Shown: positions 1 to 8,562 of the stretch, piece after piece
Layout: each line of letters begins with the position of its first letter
Numbering within the stretch: position 1 is the stretch's first letter
Origin: Cryobacterium sp. MP_M3
GTDB taxonomy: Bacteria > Actinomycetota > Actinomycetes > Actinomycetales > Microbacteriaceae
DNA: 64,000 bases
NCBI RefSeq assembly: GCF_015752155.1
Contig: NZ_JADOVI010000002.1
Location: 1 to 64,000 of the forward strand
Reading direction: 5' to 3'
Program-made: the position numbers and the translations under genes
Notes under the pieces: model-generated
Databases searched by the model: none
The model's input: only the letters and a program-made list of their open reading frames with translations
What the model was told of the DNA's origin: nothing

Positions 1-95
1 GTGGGCAGATCTCATGGCCACCAACGGGCAGTTCTACTGACCGCCAGTGGGCAGTTCCGTGGCCGCCTATGGGCAGTTTGGCATGGCCGCTAACA
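1..95. repeat. Four imperfect 22-23 bp direct repeats, IS-end-like
   Basis: GGGCAG occurs at positions 3, 26, 49 and 71, so the spacing is 23, 23 and 22 bases. Each copy is followed after 5-8 bases by a TGGCCRCC-like block (TGACCGCC in the second copy). Such arrays of short terminal repeats are known at the ends of IS21-family and related elements in actinobacteria. I see no transposase gene on the window side, so this could be one end of an element lying to the left, or a solo remnant. The family assignment is from memory of similar ends and is not proven. Confidence 0.5.
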
Positions 96-229
96 CAGCA
101 CGAAGGCCCAGGAGCGGTGGGCCTGCGCCAGCGCGGCAGCGACCGCGCCCTCCCGCATGGCGGACGCGGTCGGCTCGTCGCTTGGAGCGATCAGAACGGG
201 CTCGTCGACGGGTCCACGAGCGGGCGAAC

Positions 230-1125
230 CTCGCAGCGTTGAGCGCGTCTTCGACGTGTTCGAGGTCGAAATGTGAACTCAGTAGCGCGTCGAGCAATGG
301 GCCCTAGGACGCTAGCTCGTTCGCGTAGCGGAAGGCGCCGGTGAGTTGAGGTTCCGTAGCTTGGATGCGCGAAACGGGTAGCGTGAAGTCCGCGGTGCCC
401 ATTCCAACAAGCACAACTCGTCCGGCGAGGCGAACAGCTTTCATCCCTGGCTGCACTGCGGCGGAGGCCCCACTCGCGTCAATGAAGGCGTCGACGTCGA
501 GTGCGAGACTGGAGACGTCCTCGGCAATCGGGTCGATCACGTGAGTGGCACCGAACTGTGATGCGACCTGCGTCGATCTTCTGCGACATCGCTCACGATA
601 ATTTCGGAGGCGCCGAACGATCGCGCGACTTGAGCGCAGACGATTCCGATCGGGCCGGCCCGCAATATGGATGCGGGTCCCGGGTGCAGTCGCGGCCTTT
701 TGATTGCTCCAGATACCAATCGAAAGGGGCTCGCAAAGCGCGGCAGCCTCAAATGACATGTGGTCGGGAATGGTGAATGCGTAGTCGGCCTGAATGCTCC
801 GGAACTCGGCGAATGCGCCGTCAATAGGAGGAGTGGCATAGAACTCTATTGCCGGACAGAGGTTGTATCGCCCGCGCTCACACTGGTCGAATCGACGTCA
901 GGCGCATTGTGGTTCGATCGCGGCGCGTTCTCCTATTCGCGCCCGCGGGCCGCTTGATCCAACCTCGACTACGGTGCCCGAGGCTTCGTGACCGAGGCTT
1001 CGTGACCGAGGATCAGCGGGGCGTCGACCACAAAGTCCCCTTTGCGACCTTCGCGGAACTAGTGAACGTCGGACCCGCATATTCCTATCGCCTCGATCTT
1101 GATTAGCACCTCGGGGAGGGCACCT
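230..1125 (-). pseudogene. Decayed zinc-dependent alcohol/polyol dehydrogenase (MDR family)
   Basis: Pieces of one medium-chain dehydrogenase can be read on the minus strand in several frames. They run in the correct order: an N-terminal segment with IEAIGICGSDVH, then LGHEASGTVVEVGSS (the GHE motif), then a Rossmann part with GPIGIVCAQVARSFGA, then FGATHVIDP and RLAGRVVLVGMG, and finally a C-terminal LLSSHFDLEHVEDAL. The order fits sorbitol/xylitol-type dehydrogenases. The frame is broken by a stop just after GSDVH, by a 14-bp tandem duplication next to the GHE motif, and by at least two further frame changes. The gene cannot make a full protein. It lies downstream of, and in the same direction as, the mannose-6-phosphate isomerase gene, so it may once have belonged to that sugar operon. 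Confidence 0.75.
979..1006. repeat. 14-bp tandem duplication inside the dehydrogenase pseudogene
   Basis: The 14-mer CGAGGCTTCGTGAC is present twice in direct succession (979-992 and 993-1006), followed by CGAGG. A 14-base insertion shifts the minus-strand frame exactly at the GHE motif of the dehydrogenase relic. It is therefore one of the inactivating lesions. Confidence 0.85.
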
Positions 1126-1178
1126 CCCTCACTTCCAAGGCACCTCGCTCATGAACACGCTAGCCATCATGGTCGAGC

Positions 1179-2963
1179 TCATCGCGTCACCGTCGTCGTG
1201 GTGTCGCGAACATACGCTTTCAGGGTCGCGAATTGTGTGCTCGCCGCGCCAGCTGTTGGGCGGATACCGTATGCCCCTACACTCGCCGGCACGATGAATG
1301 TCTCGGCGTAATGGATCGTGTAAGGCTCGAAGGCTTCGGTAGGACTGAACACCTCCACCTCATCACCCTCGACTAGGTTCAACACGTTGACCGTCCCCTC
1401 CGTGTCATGGTGCACCGTGCCCGTGAACCAGTGACGCCGGGTTTCGATGAACTCCAGTTCGTGTAAGCCGGTTCGCTCCTCGCGGGTGTCGCCGGTCTGT
1501 CCCAGCACCTCGACTTGTCCAAGAAGGTTGTTCTGCACCCACTTGGTGTCTCGATTCCACTGGATGTTTGCGATGCCGTGATCGAGATGGATCGGCCGGG
1601 GAATGCCGTCGAGGCCAAGCCGCCCCCAATCCCACAGTTTGAACGTGAAGATGTAAGGGGTGGCGGAGATCTCCAGGACCATCGAGTTGGCGCCTGAACA
1701 GTGCACGGTTCCGGCTGGGATACTGAAATGATCGTGCTTTTTTGCCGGGATGGCGTTGATGAACTCATCCGCCTTGAAGGGAGCCAGTCCAGTGGCCGCC
1801 GTGCGCAGCGACGTCATAAGGGCCGACGGGTCAGTGCCCGTCTTTAGGCCTAGGTAGACCACGGCGTCGTCCTCACAGTCGAGCAAGTAGTAGCTCTCGT
1901 CCTGGGTGTAGGACATCCCGAACTTGTCGTTGATGTAGTCGGTAAGCGGGTGCACCTGGAGGGAGAGATTTCCTCCGCCCATCGTGTCGAGGAAGTCGAA
2001 CCGAATGGGGAACTCGGCGCCGAACCTGGCAAACGTCTTCTCCCCGAGCAGTTCCCGGGGTTTCATGAGCACGAGGTCCATCGCCGGAACCTCGATTACC
2101 ATGCCGTCTGCCTCTAGCAGCAACGAGTTCTCTTCCGGGACGCAGTCGAAGCACCAGGCGTAGTTGTCCGGAGTGGGGTCTAGCCCGAGGCGCGACTTCA
2201 TCCACTGGCCCCCCCACACGCCCGGATCGAAAAATGGAACCACACGGAACGGTCGGCTCGAAGCGTCTGACATCGCGGTGCGGAAGGAATCGCCGTCGAT
2301 CATGGCGCTCTCGGAGATGCCGCGGTTGGTGTCGAGGAGGTAGTCGAGGCGATCAAACAGGTCCCGTTTGTGGCGATCCGCGGTGCGCCATTCGACGAAG
2401 TACCCGCGCTTGTACTTTTTCAGGATGTCTTCCGCGCCGTTGTTCGTGCGCCAGTTGCCCGCGCCCGCTCGCTGGCGCTTCTGGATTTCCCACCGTGCAA
2501 GGTCGGCGAGGACTACAACGGCACGGTCGGCAGGGACCAGAGCGGCCCCCCATCCGATGACTATCGTCGGTGTCGTGGTGGAGGCCACGGTGGTGGCGAT
2601 TCGTTCAAGCGCTTCCTGATCGTAGAACTCTGCCAGTTCGAAGTGGCTCATCACGCCGAAGACTCGGTCGTCAGTGAGATTGCGGGCGATCATGGCGTCG
2701 ATCGCCGTCGCGGAAAGGGCTGCCTCTTCGACGTCGATCACATTCCAGCCGGGAAGGTGTTGCTGGGCCGACTCGGCAATTTCGCGTGTCTCGACTCCGG
2801 GGTACGCGTCAATCACAATCATCGGTTGGGCGGTTGAGCGCTGGTTTGCTATGCGGGCCAGGGACACCCAGATCTGCGACCCGGTGAGAATGCGGCTGCC
2901 GCCGGGGAGCGAAATTGCCGGGCTGGTGACATAGCTACTACTGCGTGTCTCGAGTGAGGTCAC
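1179..2963 (-). CDS. Class I mannose-6-phosphate isomerase, long two-domain form
   Basis: The 594-residue protein has a C-terminal half (about 235-594) that is a type I phosphomannose isomerase cupin. Metal-site residues are visible in NLSLQVHP (Gln336, His338), in DESYYL around Glu356, and in AGTVHCSGANS around His421. The family interconverts mannose-6-P and fructose-6-P in the cytosol. Residues about 20-212 form an extra domain like the kinase-like N-terminal part of long ManA variants, but I see no Walker A glycine-rich loop, so kinase activity is doubtful. The gene follows the ROK kinase gene with a 4-base gap, so the two are co-transcribed: sugar phosphorylation, then isomerisation into glycolysis. 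The true substrate may be another hexose phosphate. Confidence 0.85.
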   Translation of the reverse strand: MTSLETRSSSYVTSPAISLPGGSRILTGSQIWVSLARIANQRSTAQPMIVIDAYPGVETREIAESAQQHLPGWNVIDVEEAALSATAIDAMIARNLTDDRVFGVMSHFELAEFYDQEALERIATTVASTTTPTIVIGWGAALVPADRAVVVLADLARWEIQKRQRAGAGNWRTNNGAEDILKKYKRGYFVEWRTADRHKRDLFDRLDYLLDTNRGISESAMIDGDSFRTAMSDASSRPFRVVPFFDPGVWGGQWMKSRLGLDPTPDNYAWCFDCVPEENSLLLEADGMVIEVPAMDLVLMKPRELLGEKTFARFGAEFPIRFDFLDTMGGGNLSLQVHPLTDYINDKFGMSYTQDESYYLLDCEDDAVVYLGLKTGTDPSALMTSLRTAATGLAPFKADEFINAIPAKKHDHFSIPAGTVHCSGANSMVLEISATPYIFTFKLWDWGRLGLDGIPRPIHLDHGIANIQWNRDTKWVQNNLLGQVEVLGQTGDTREERTGLHELEFIETRRHWFTGTVHHDTEGTVNVLNLVEGDEVEVFSPTEAFEPYTIHYAETFIVPASVGAYGIRPTAGAASTQFATLKAYVRDTTTTVTR

Positions 2964-2967
2964 GACT

Positions 2968-3888
2968 TTACTTCCTTTCCTTCGGCGGCAAACTCTCGAG
3001 GCTTGCGAGGCCGCGCATCACCGAGAGCTGTGGGTGGTCGGGGACCAGAATTGGAGGGCGATACGACGAACTCCAGAGGTGTTCGCGCACGTATTGGGTG
3101 AGGCGAGGCAGAAGGAGATCTTTCGCTTTCATGACCCCGCCACTGATGATCGCCACGGAAGGGTCGTACGCGTGGCAGAGCGACACCAGGGTTGCTCCCC
3201 AAATAGCGATGAATCCGTCGAGCACTCGGTTCGCATGTGAGTTGCCTCGCTGTGCGGCTGAGACCAACCGCTCAATGTCCTCAGGTCGGGTTTCGGCTTC
3301 CCCTGGCTGAGCGTCCCATGCCCGCCTGAGCGCCCAGGTGCTCGCGAGGGCTTCGGCACAGCCGACGTTTCCGCATGGGCAGACGGGACCGTCGACCGCA
3401 ACGGTCATGTGGCCTCCGAGTATCCCAGCGTGATCACGGGCGCCGCGGAGGAGTGTGTCAGAGATGCAGGCCGCCGTGCCGATGCCGGTGCCGAGCACCA
3501 TGAGCACAGCGTCGTGTTGATTCATCGCGACGCCGTAGCGGATCTCTCCAAGCAACGCGGCACGGGCATCGTTCTCGATGAATGCCGGCACCCCGAAACG
3601 TTTCGCGGCCCAGTCGGTAAGGTTCACGTTCTGGATCTGGGCGTACTTGCCGTGCGCTGACAGTAGGGCGCCGCGGGATCGGTTCACAACTCCGGGTACA
3701 GCGATGCCGACGGAGGTGAACCGCGCGCGGGTGTCGAGCGACGCGATGAACGAATCCAAGGCGTCTTCGAGCGTGGTGAGCGTGAAAGTGTCGTCGACTG
3801 TCAACAATCGCGACGAGATCACCGCGCCCGACTGGACAACGCCGATTTTGGCGGCAGAGCCCCCTAGGTCTATGCAGAGCTGCTGCAC
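2968..3888 (-). CDS. ROK family sugar kinase
   Basis: The 306-residue protein begins with the phosphate-binding CIDLGGSAAKIG loop. It has the END catalytic-base motif (ENDARAA, Asp107), the LGTGIGTA loop (132-139) and a ROK zinc site (His160 with CPCGNVGC, Cys170, Cys172 and Cys177). There is no N-terminal helix-turn-helix, so it is a kinase of the glucokinase/fructokinase/mannokinase type and not a NagC-like repressor. The GTG start at 3888 is preceded by a GGGAGG ribosome-binding site. A LacI-type palindrome lies 18 bases upstream. It is the first gene of a two-gene operon with the isomerase, so mannose or a related hexose is a reasonable guess for the substrate. Confidence 0.88.
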   Translation of the reverse strand: MQQLCIDLGGSAAKIGVVQSGAVISSRLLTVDDTFTLTTLEDALDSFIASLDTRARFTSVGIAVPGVVNRSRGALLSAHGKYAQIQNVNLTDWAAKRFGVPAFIENDARAALLGEIRYGVAMNQHDAVLMVLGTGIGTAACISDTLLRGARDHAGILGGHMTVAVDGPVCPCGNVGCAEALASTWALRRAWDAQPGEAETRPEDIERLVSAAQRGNSHANRVLDGFIAIWGATLVSLCHAYDPSVAIISGGVMKAKDLLLPRLTQYVREHLWSSSYRPPILVPDHPQLSVMRGLASLESLPPKERK

Positions 3889-3905
3889 GATCCTCCCTTG
3901 ATTAT

Positions 3906-3919
3906 TGGTAACGATATCA
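3906..3919. promoter_or_regulatory. Putative LacI-type operator upstream of the ROK gene
   Basis: TGGTAACGATATCA is an imperfect palindrome with a central CG, the usual layout for LacI/GalR operators. It differs at only two positions from the perfect palindrome TGGTATCGATACCA found upstream of the glycosidase gene. It sits 18 bases before the ROK start codon, where binding could block transcription or elongation. Confidence 0.65.
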
Positions 3920-3953
3920 TGAAGAGTTCAAGGAGGAGAATCGCCGAGGAAAG

Positions 3954-4988
3954 CTAGCGGCGCGAATTGCGTACGACAGTTGGCATCTCCACGACCACTG
4001 CGGGTGCGTCGGGATCGCCGTCGAGCCTGCGGAATAGCATCGTCGCAGCCTGACGTCCCAACTCGCGGGCATCGTGATCGACGACGACAACGGGAACAGG
4101 CATGAGTTCGGAGAGCTCGAAGCTGTCGAAGCTCACGAGCGCCGGCATAGTCTCGAGGGGCCGTCCATGGGCCAGGAGCTCTCCGATGGCCTTTAGGGCA
4201 CCGACGGCGTTGCGGTTGTTCGCGGCGAAAAGCGCCGTCGGCGCATCCGGGCTCATGAGGACATCCGTTGCCGCCAGGGCGGCTTCGCTGATATCGTTTT
4301 GCCCGAGACGCACGTGCCGCGGATCGGCCGCGAGGCCCGCAGCCACGAGCGCCTGTCGAAATCCCTGGAAGCGGCGCATGCCGGTGAAGGTTGATGCATC
4401 ATTGCCGAGGTATCCGATCCGCGTATGGCCAACGTCCAGCAACGCCTGCGTTCCCCGTAGCGCTCCACCGATATCGTCGACAATGACGGCGTCAACGTCG
4501 ACGCCAGCGGCCATGCGAGAAGCGAGCACTAACGGTGTTCCGCGGAGGCGATTGGGTTGCAAGTGGTCCGACCGACCGCCGCTAGGAACAAGGATGAGAC
4601 CCTCTACTTGACGGCCGATGAAGTCAGCAATCAACTGCCGCTCGCGCGCCGAGTCTTCCCCCGTCGTTCCGAGGATGATGCGTCTACCCCGTTGCGAGGC
4701 GATGTCCTCGACTCCGAGAGCAAAGTTGCCGTAGTACGGGTTCGCAATGTTCGTGATCGCGACACCAACAAGTCCGCTGGGCTGGCCGGGCCGGATGCTT
4801 CGCGCGTTCTCGTTGCGCTGGTACCCGAGCATCTGAACCGCATCGATAACGCGTTGCTGAACTTCGAGGCGAACGCTCTTGCCGCCGTTCAAAGTCCTGG
4901 AGACGGTCATCGGGCTCACCCCGGCGAGGAGTGCGACTTCTTTAACGGTCGGCTGTCGGGAGGAATCGTTCTGACCTTGCGTGCCCAT
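3954..4988 (-). CDS. LacI family transcriptional regulator
   Basis: The 344-residue protein has a LacI helix-turn-helix at about residues 14-40 (TVKEVALLAGVSPMTVSRTL) and the hinge-helix region QRNENARSIR. A periplasmic-binding-protein-like effector domain follows (VAITNIANPYYGNF, VIVDDIGG, HTRIGYLGND). The family binds palindromic operators and is released by a sugar or sugar-phosphate. Three matching palindromes surround this gene: before the ROK operon, before lacI itself and before the glycosidase. It therefore very probably controls this catabolic locus and itself. The effector is not predictable from the sequence. Confidence 0.92.
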   Translation of the reverse strand: MGTQGQNDSSRQPTVKEVALLAGVSPMTVSRTLNGGKSVRLEVQQRVIDAVQMLGYQRNENARSIRPGQPSGLVGVAITNIANPYYGNFALGVEDIASQRGRRIILGTTGEDSARERQLIADFIGRQVEGLILVPSGGRSDHLQPNRLRGTPLVLASRMAAGVDVDAVIVDDIGGALRGTQALLDVGHTRIGYLGNDASTFTGMRRFQGFRQALVAAGLAADPRHVRLGQNDISEAALAATDVLMSPDAPTALFAANNRNAVGALKAIGELLAHGRPLETMPALVSFDSFELSELMPVPVVVVDHDARELGRQAATMLFRRLDGDPDAPAVVVEMPTVVRNSRR

Positions 4989-5022
4989 CGGTCGCTCCTC
5001 GTCCCGCCGTTGCGATGTCCGC

Positions 5023-5036
5023 TGATAACGATACCG
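5023..5036. promoter_or_regulatory. Putative LacI-type operator upstream of lacI
   Basis: TGATAACGATACCG, centred on CG, matches 11 of 14 positions of the perfect palindrome at 5059. It lies 35 bases before the lacI start codon and in front of the divergent glycosidase promoter. It could serve autorepression, or act as a second site for cooperative binding at the divergent promoter. Confidence 0.6.
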
Positions 5037-5044
5037 CTTTGTGA

Positions 5045-5073
5045 TTGACAGTACGTGTTGGTATCGATACCAT
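5045..5073 (+). promoter_or_regulatory. Sigma70-type promoter of the glycosidase gene, likely leaderless
   Basis: A perfect TTGACA -35 box (5045-5050) is followed after 17 bases by TACCAT (5068-5073) as the -10 box. Transcription would begin about 7 bases further on, at or next to the ATG at 5081, and no Shine-Dalgarno sequence is visible. The transcript is thus probably leaderless, as is common in actinobacteria. The operator at 5059-5072 covers the -10 box. Confidence 0.6.
5059..5072. promoter_or_regulatory. Perfect LacI-type palindrome over the glycosidase promoter
   Basis: TGGTATCGATACCA is a perfect 14-bp palindrome with a central CG. It overlaps the -10 box of the promoter read toward the glycosidase and ends 8 bases before the ATG. 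Bound repressor would exclude RNA polymerase. Confidence 0.75.
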
Positions 5074-5080
5074 CATCAAC

Positions 5081-7210
5081 ATGAACCCCGTCAGAGTGGA
5101 CTCGCGAATTGGTATTCAGCTGTGGAGCGAACGCGACGACTCGCCTCAACGAGTCGATGAGCTCCTTGCGCGAGCCGCCGAAGTCGGCTTCGGACAAGTT
5201 CGTATTTTTCTCATGTGGCCATGGATTCAGGGCGAGTCGGCCGAGCAGTGGGATTTCGCGCTGTGGGATTCGGTTTTCGATGCAGCGGCCCGTCACGGCA
5301 TCACGATCAAAGCAACCCTGACGGCGAACTCGGGGCCATGGTGGCTCGGCACGCCCTCCGTTCTTCATTCCCACACCGTGACACTCGACTCCTCCTGGCT
5401 TGACGCCCAGGAGGCCTACATCAGCGCGTGCGTCGCCCGCTACGCCGGCCACCCCGCCCTGGGGCAATGGATTCTGTGGAACGAGCCGAGCTACGCACTT
5501 GATCTGGGGGAGAACGCTCGGTCGCACGCAGCGCGCGAGGCGTGGGTAGCAGTACTTGAAACCGCTTACGACGGCAACGTCTCGGCTCTCAACCTCCGTT
5601 GGCGAACGGGTTACACCAGCTTCGAGGAGGTCCCGTTTGCGCAGGCGATCGCGCATCCGGCTCATTCTTCCAGCCACTGGCGCTCGTGGCGGCCCATCCT
5701 CGATGACTTCGATCTCCGCGCACAACTGCTTGAGGATGAACTGACCCGGATCGCGACCATCGTCAGGCGCCACGACCCCAGTACCGAACTGTGCGTCAAT
5801 CCGAACCAGACCCTCAATAACCATGCCGAGTATGGCTACCGCTTGGAGCGCCTCGCCTCCACTGTAGGAGTGCTCGGCGCAAGCTTTCACGCACCCTGGT
5901 CCTTCGCAGACTTTGCCGCCGTGGATGATCACACGTCGCTCGTCGTCGCGGGCGTGAGCCTGCTCCAAAACATTCCGGGTCCTCACACGACCGAGGTCAC
6001 CGAAGTTCAGACCGGCAACACCTTCTATGCTGGCATCAACCCGCTTGGCGTTGGCCGTGCAGAGATCGCGAGCAGCTACCTGGCCCCTCTGCTGGCCGGA
6101 GCTGAGTCGGTCACTGGCTGGTGCTTCAATACCCGCCGTCCTGACTTCGAAGCGGGCGAGTGGGGACTGCTCAACGATGACGACTCCTTGAACGAACGGA
6201 CGGAGGCGATCTCGCATGTTCGCGATGTACTCGGGCTTCTCGATGACCGCGTTGGCAAGTGGGAGAGATCCCCGAATCAGGCCCGCGTGCTGACATCGGA
6301 ACGATCGCAAGCCGTTCAGCTGGCCGTGGCCCAGAACAGCGACACCCCATGGAGCAAACGTGCAACAGCGGCCATCCACGGATCGGCCCTCGCTGTTGTG
6401 GAGCTCAACCGCCTCGGGGTCCGCGCCGGCCTCGCACCGTTAGGTGCCTCACTTCCGTCCTCTGTAGAGCTGGTCGTTGCACTCGATATGATCGCCTGGG
6501 AGCAATCAGCCGTGGAGGAGCTCCTGAACGCGGCCCGAAACGGCGCCACAGTGCTCATCGACGGGACGACCGGTGAGTTCGACACCGACATTCTCCTGCA
6601 CCGCCCGTGGCCGGGTCACTACGCCGAGCAGGTCGGAATTCGAAGCCTCGGACTCAGCAGTTCCGTGGTCGGCGGGGTCGGATTCGGGGTGCGTTCAAAT
6701 GGCCAGGATCTGGGGACGGTCACCGGAGTACGAGCCGACGTTGCGTTTGATTCGGCCGAGTGGTCTCCAGTTGAGTCGCTCGTGTACGCGAAAGACTCTC
6801 TCCCCGTCGTGTGGGAGCGGCCGTGGGGCGCGGGTCGTTTGCTGTATTCGTCGGCGTCGATTGCCACCAGCATGCTTGAGGCCGGTTCTCCGAGGCAGGT
6901 TGCCTCGGCCGTGTTCGCGCTCGCCTCCGATCGCATCGAGCGGGATGTCCGCCCCCTCAGTCCAGCGACGACAGTGCTCTCGGTGCACGGCACGATGGGC
7001 GTCGCGCACGGCATCTTCGCCCCCGAAGTATCCCGGCGCCGGGGTGAACCGGTCGCGGTGTCGATCGAGCCCGGGACATACATCGATCTCTGGACGGGCG
7101 ACACCTACACGGTGCCGTTGTCCCGCGTCCTACGGCTGCCTGCCGTGGACGGCATAGTCCTACTGGTGCAAGGCCGACCGACACGTGAGGTCACACCCTC
7201 ACCGCGATGA
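5081..7210 (+). CDS. GH42-like glycoside hydrolase (beta-galactosidase family)
   Basis: The 709-residue protein has a TIM-barrel start (FGQVRIFLMWPWIQ), the acid/base motif ILWNEPSY (Glu135) and a nucleophile segment TEVQTGNTF (Glu308). A trimerisation-like domain follows at about 400-620, and a small beta domain closes the protein. This matches the GH42 layout at about the usual length. There is no signal peptide, so it acts in the cytosol on imported oligosaccharides or glycosides. I chose the ATG at 5081 because the promoter predicts a start there; an in-frame GTG-type start at 5045 would fall within the -35 box. It heads the uptake operon that follows. The substrate need not be a galactoside. 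Confidence 0.82.
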   Translation: MNPVRVDSRIGIQLWSERDDSPQRVDELLARAAEVGFGQVRIFLMWPWIQGESAEQWDFALWDSVFDAAARHGITIKATLTANSGPWWLGTPSVLHSHTVTLDSSWLDAQEAYISACVARYAGHPALGQWILWNEPSYALDLGENARSHAAREAWVAVLETAYDGNVSALNLRWRTGYTSFEEVPFAQAIAHPAHSSSHWRSWRPILDDFDLRAQLLEDELTRIATIVRRHDPSTELCVNPNQTLNNHAEYGYRLERLASTVGVLGASFHAPWSFADFAAVDDHTSLVVAGVSLLQNIPGPHTTEVTEVQTGNTFYAGINPLGVGRAEIASSYLAPLLAGAESVTGWCFNTRRPDFEAGEWGLLNDDDSLNERTEAISHVRDVLGLLDDRVGKWERSPNQARVLTSERSQAVQLAVAQNSDTPWSKRATAAIHGSALAVVELNRLGVRAGLAPLGASLPSSVELVVALDMIAWEQSAVEELLNAARNGATVLIDGTTGEFDTDILLHRPWPGHYAEQVGIRSLGLSSSVVGGVGFGVRSNGQDLGTVTGVRADVAFDSAEWSPVESLVYAKDSLPVVWERPWGAGRLLYSSASIATSMLEAGSPRQVASAVFALASDRIERDVRPLSPATTVLSVHGTMGVAHGIFAPEVSRRRGEPVAVSIEPGTYIDLWTGDTYTVPLSRVLRLPAVDGIVLLVQGRPTREVTPSPR

Positions 7211-7310
7211 CGATCGGCTCATCCAGTAGTTCCCGATCCGATTGCCACAGTCGCTTTCGGTTCGGTCAACAGCAAGGCCCACAACACCCTGTATCAAAGG
7301 AGATCCAAAC

Positions 7311-8561
7311 ATGAACAAAAAGAACGCGGCAAGGCTGGGCGCAGGTGCCCTCGCAGTCGCACTAGCCCTCACGGGTTGCGCTGGAAGCGGGGGAGGCGGC
7401 GATGAGGAAGTCACCCTTCACGTTTTCACCTTTGGTTTCGACAAAACCACCGATAAGGTCTTTGATTCTTTCACCGAAGATACCGGCATCAAGGTAGTCG
7501 CCGAACGGGTCGCTTCTGACCAATTTCCGAGTGTGCTGCAGTCGCGTGTGTCGGCCAAGACCGATCTCGACCTCATCAACTTGCGCGGCGGCTCCGAGTT
7601 CAACAAGTACGCCGAAGCAGGAACGTTCGCAGACATCACGGGTGCTAAGTACCTAGGGAACGTCAGCAAAGGCGCCATCCAAAACGGAATCTTCGACGGT
7701 AAGTCCTACGGCTTCTCTATGAGCTCGTACGTCGTCGGGGTCTACTACAACAAGGACCTCTTCGACAAACTCGGAATCAGCGTCCCGAAGAACTGGGACG
7801 AGTTCACCGCTGCCGCAACAACCATCCGAGAAAAGGGAAATGGTGTCGCTCCTCTTGTGGCCAGTGCGGGTGACAGCTGGACAAACCAGTACTACTACCA
7901 CAACGCGATCGCGACATTCGCCAACGAGAACCCGGATTTCATGGAGCAGTTGAAGACCGGCGACGCGACCTGGGCCGATAACCCCATGATGCTGACCCAG
8001 TTCGAACGCTTCCAGGATCTCGTCAAGAGTGGCGATTTCATCACAGGCGCGCAGAGCCTCAAGTACACGGACGCGCAAGCAGCGTTCGGTGCAGGTAAGG
8101 CGGCAATGTGGGTCATGGGAAGCTGGGGGATCGGCGGACTCACGCCGGCCGGATTCACTCCTGGCGCGTTCGCTCTGCCGATCAATGACGCGAACCAGCC
8201 CACAGCCGTGGCTTCCTCGCTGTCGGACAACATTGTCGGTGCAACCAGCTGGAGCAAGCACCCGAAAGAGGCGCAGCAGCTTCTGGAATGGTTGACCACT
8301 CCCGCGTTTGCTAACACGTTCCAGGAGCGCCAGGGCATCAAGTCCACCGTTGCTGGGATCGACGCGCCCTATTCCGAATTCCAGGGCGGCTGGGATGCAT
8401 TGTTCCCGGACTCCGTAGCGTTCCCGCCGAACGTCGGCCCGAGCGTCAACGGAGAAGGACCGGCAGTCATCGGAGAGATCTTGGCTGGAACGCTCACGCC
8501 GGCGGCTGCGTTGGACAAGTTCCAGGCGTTGCAGGATTCCGACAACTTGACTGGATACTGA
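7311..8561 (+). CDS. Sugar ABC transporter substrate-binding lipoprotein
   Basis: The 416-residue protein starts at the ATG at 7311 behind AAAGGAGA. It has a lipoprotein signal peptide with lipobox LTGC (Cys23) and a glycine/serine linker. The fold is that of family 1 extracellular sugar-binding proteins: VTLHVFTFGF near the N-terminus, GVYYNKDLFDKLG in the middle, and AAFGAGKAAMWVMGSW near the ligand cleft. It sits on the outer face of the membrane and delivers an oligosaccharide to the two permeases encoded next. It lies 100 bases after the glycosidase and probably belongs to the same transcript. Confidence 0.92.
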   Translation: MNKKNAARLGAGALAVALALTGCAGSGGGGDEEVTLHVFTFGFDKTTDKVFDSFTEDTGIKVVAERVASDQFPSVLQSRVSAKTDLDLINLRGGSEFNKYAEAGTFADITGAKYLGNVSKGAIQNGIFDGKSYGFSMSSYVVGVYYNKDLFDKLGISVPKNWDEFTAAATTIREKGNGVAPLVASAGDSWTNQYYYHNAIATFANENPDFMEQLKTGDATWADNPMMLTQFERFQDLVKSGDFITGAQSLKYTDAQAAFGAGKAAMWVMGSWGIGGLTPAGFTPGAFALPINDANQPTAVASSLSDNIVGATSWSKHPKEAQQLLEWLTTPAFANTFQERQGIKSTVAGIDAPYSEFQGGWDALFPDSVAFPPNVGPSVNGEGPAVIGEILAGTLTPAAALDKFQALQDSDNLTGY

Positions 8562-8562
8562 C

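Noticed and set aside
4916..6379. 487-residue open frame on the minus strand over the glycosidase
   Set aside because: It is antisense to a well-recognised GH42-like gene and shows no family motif. Long antisense frames are normal at this GC content.
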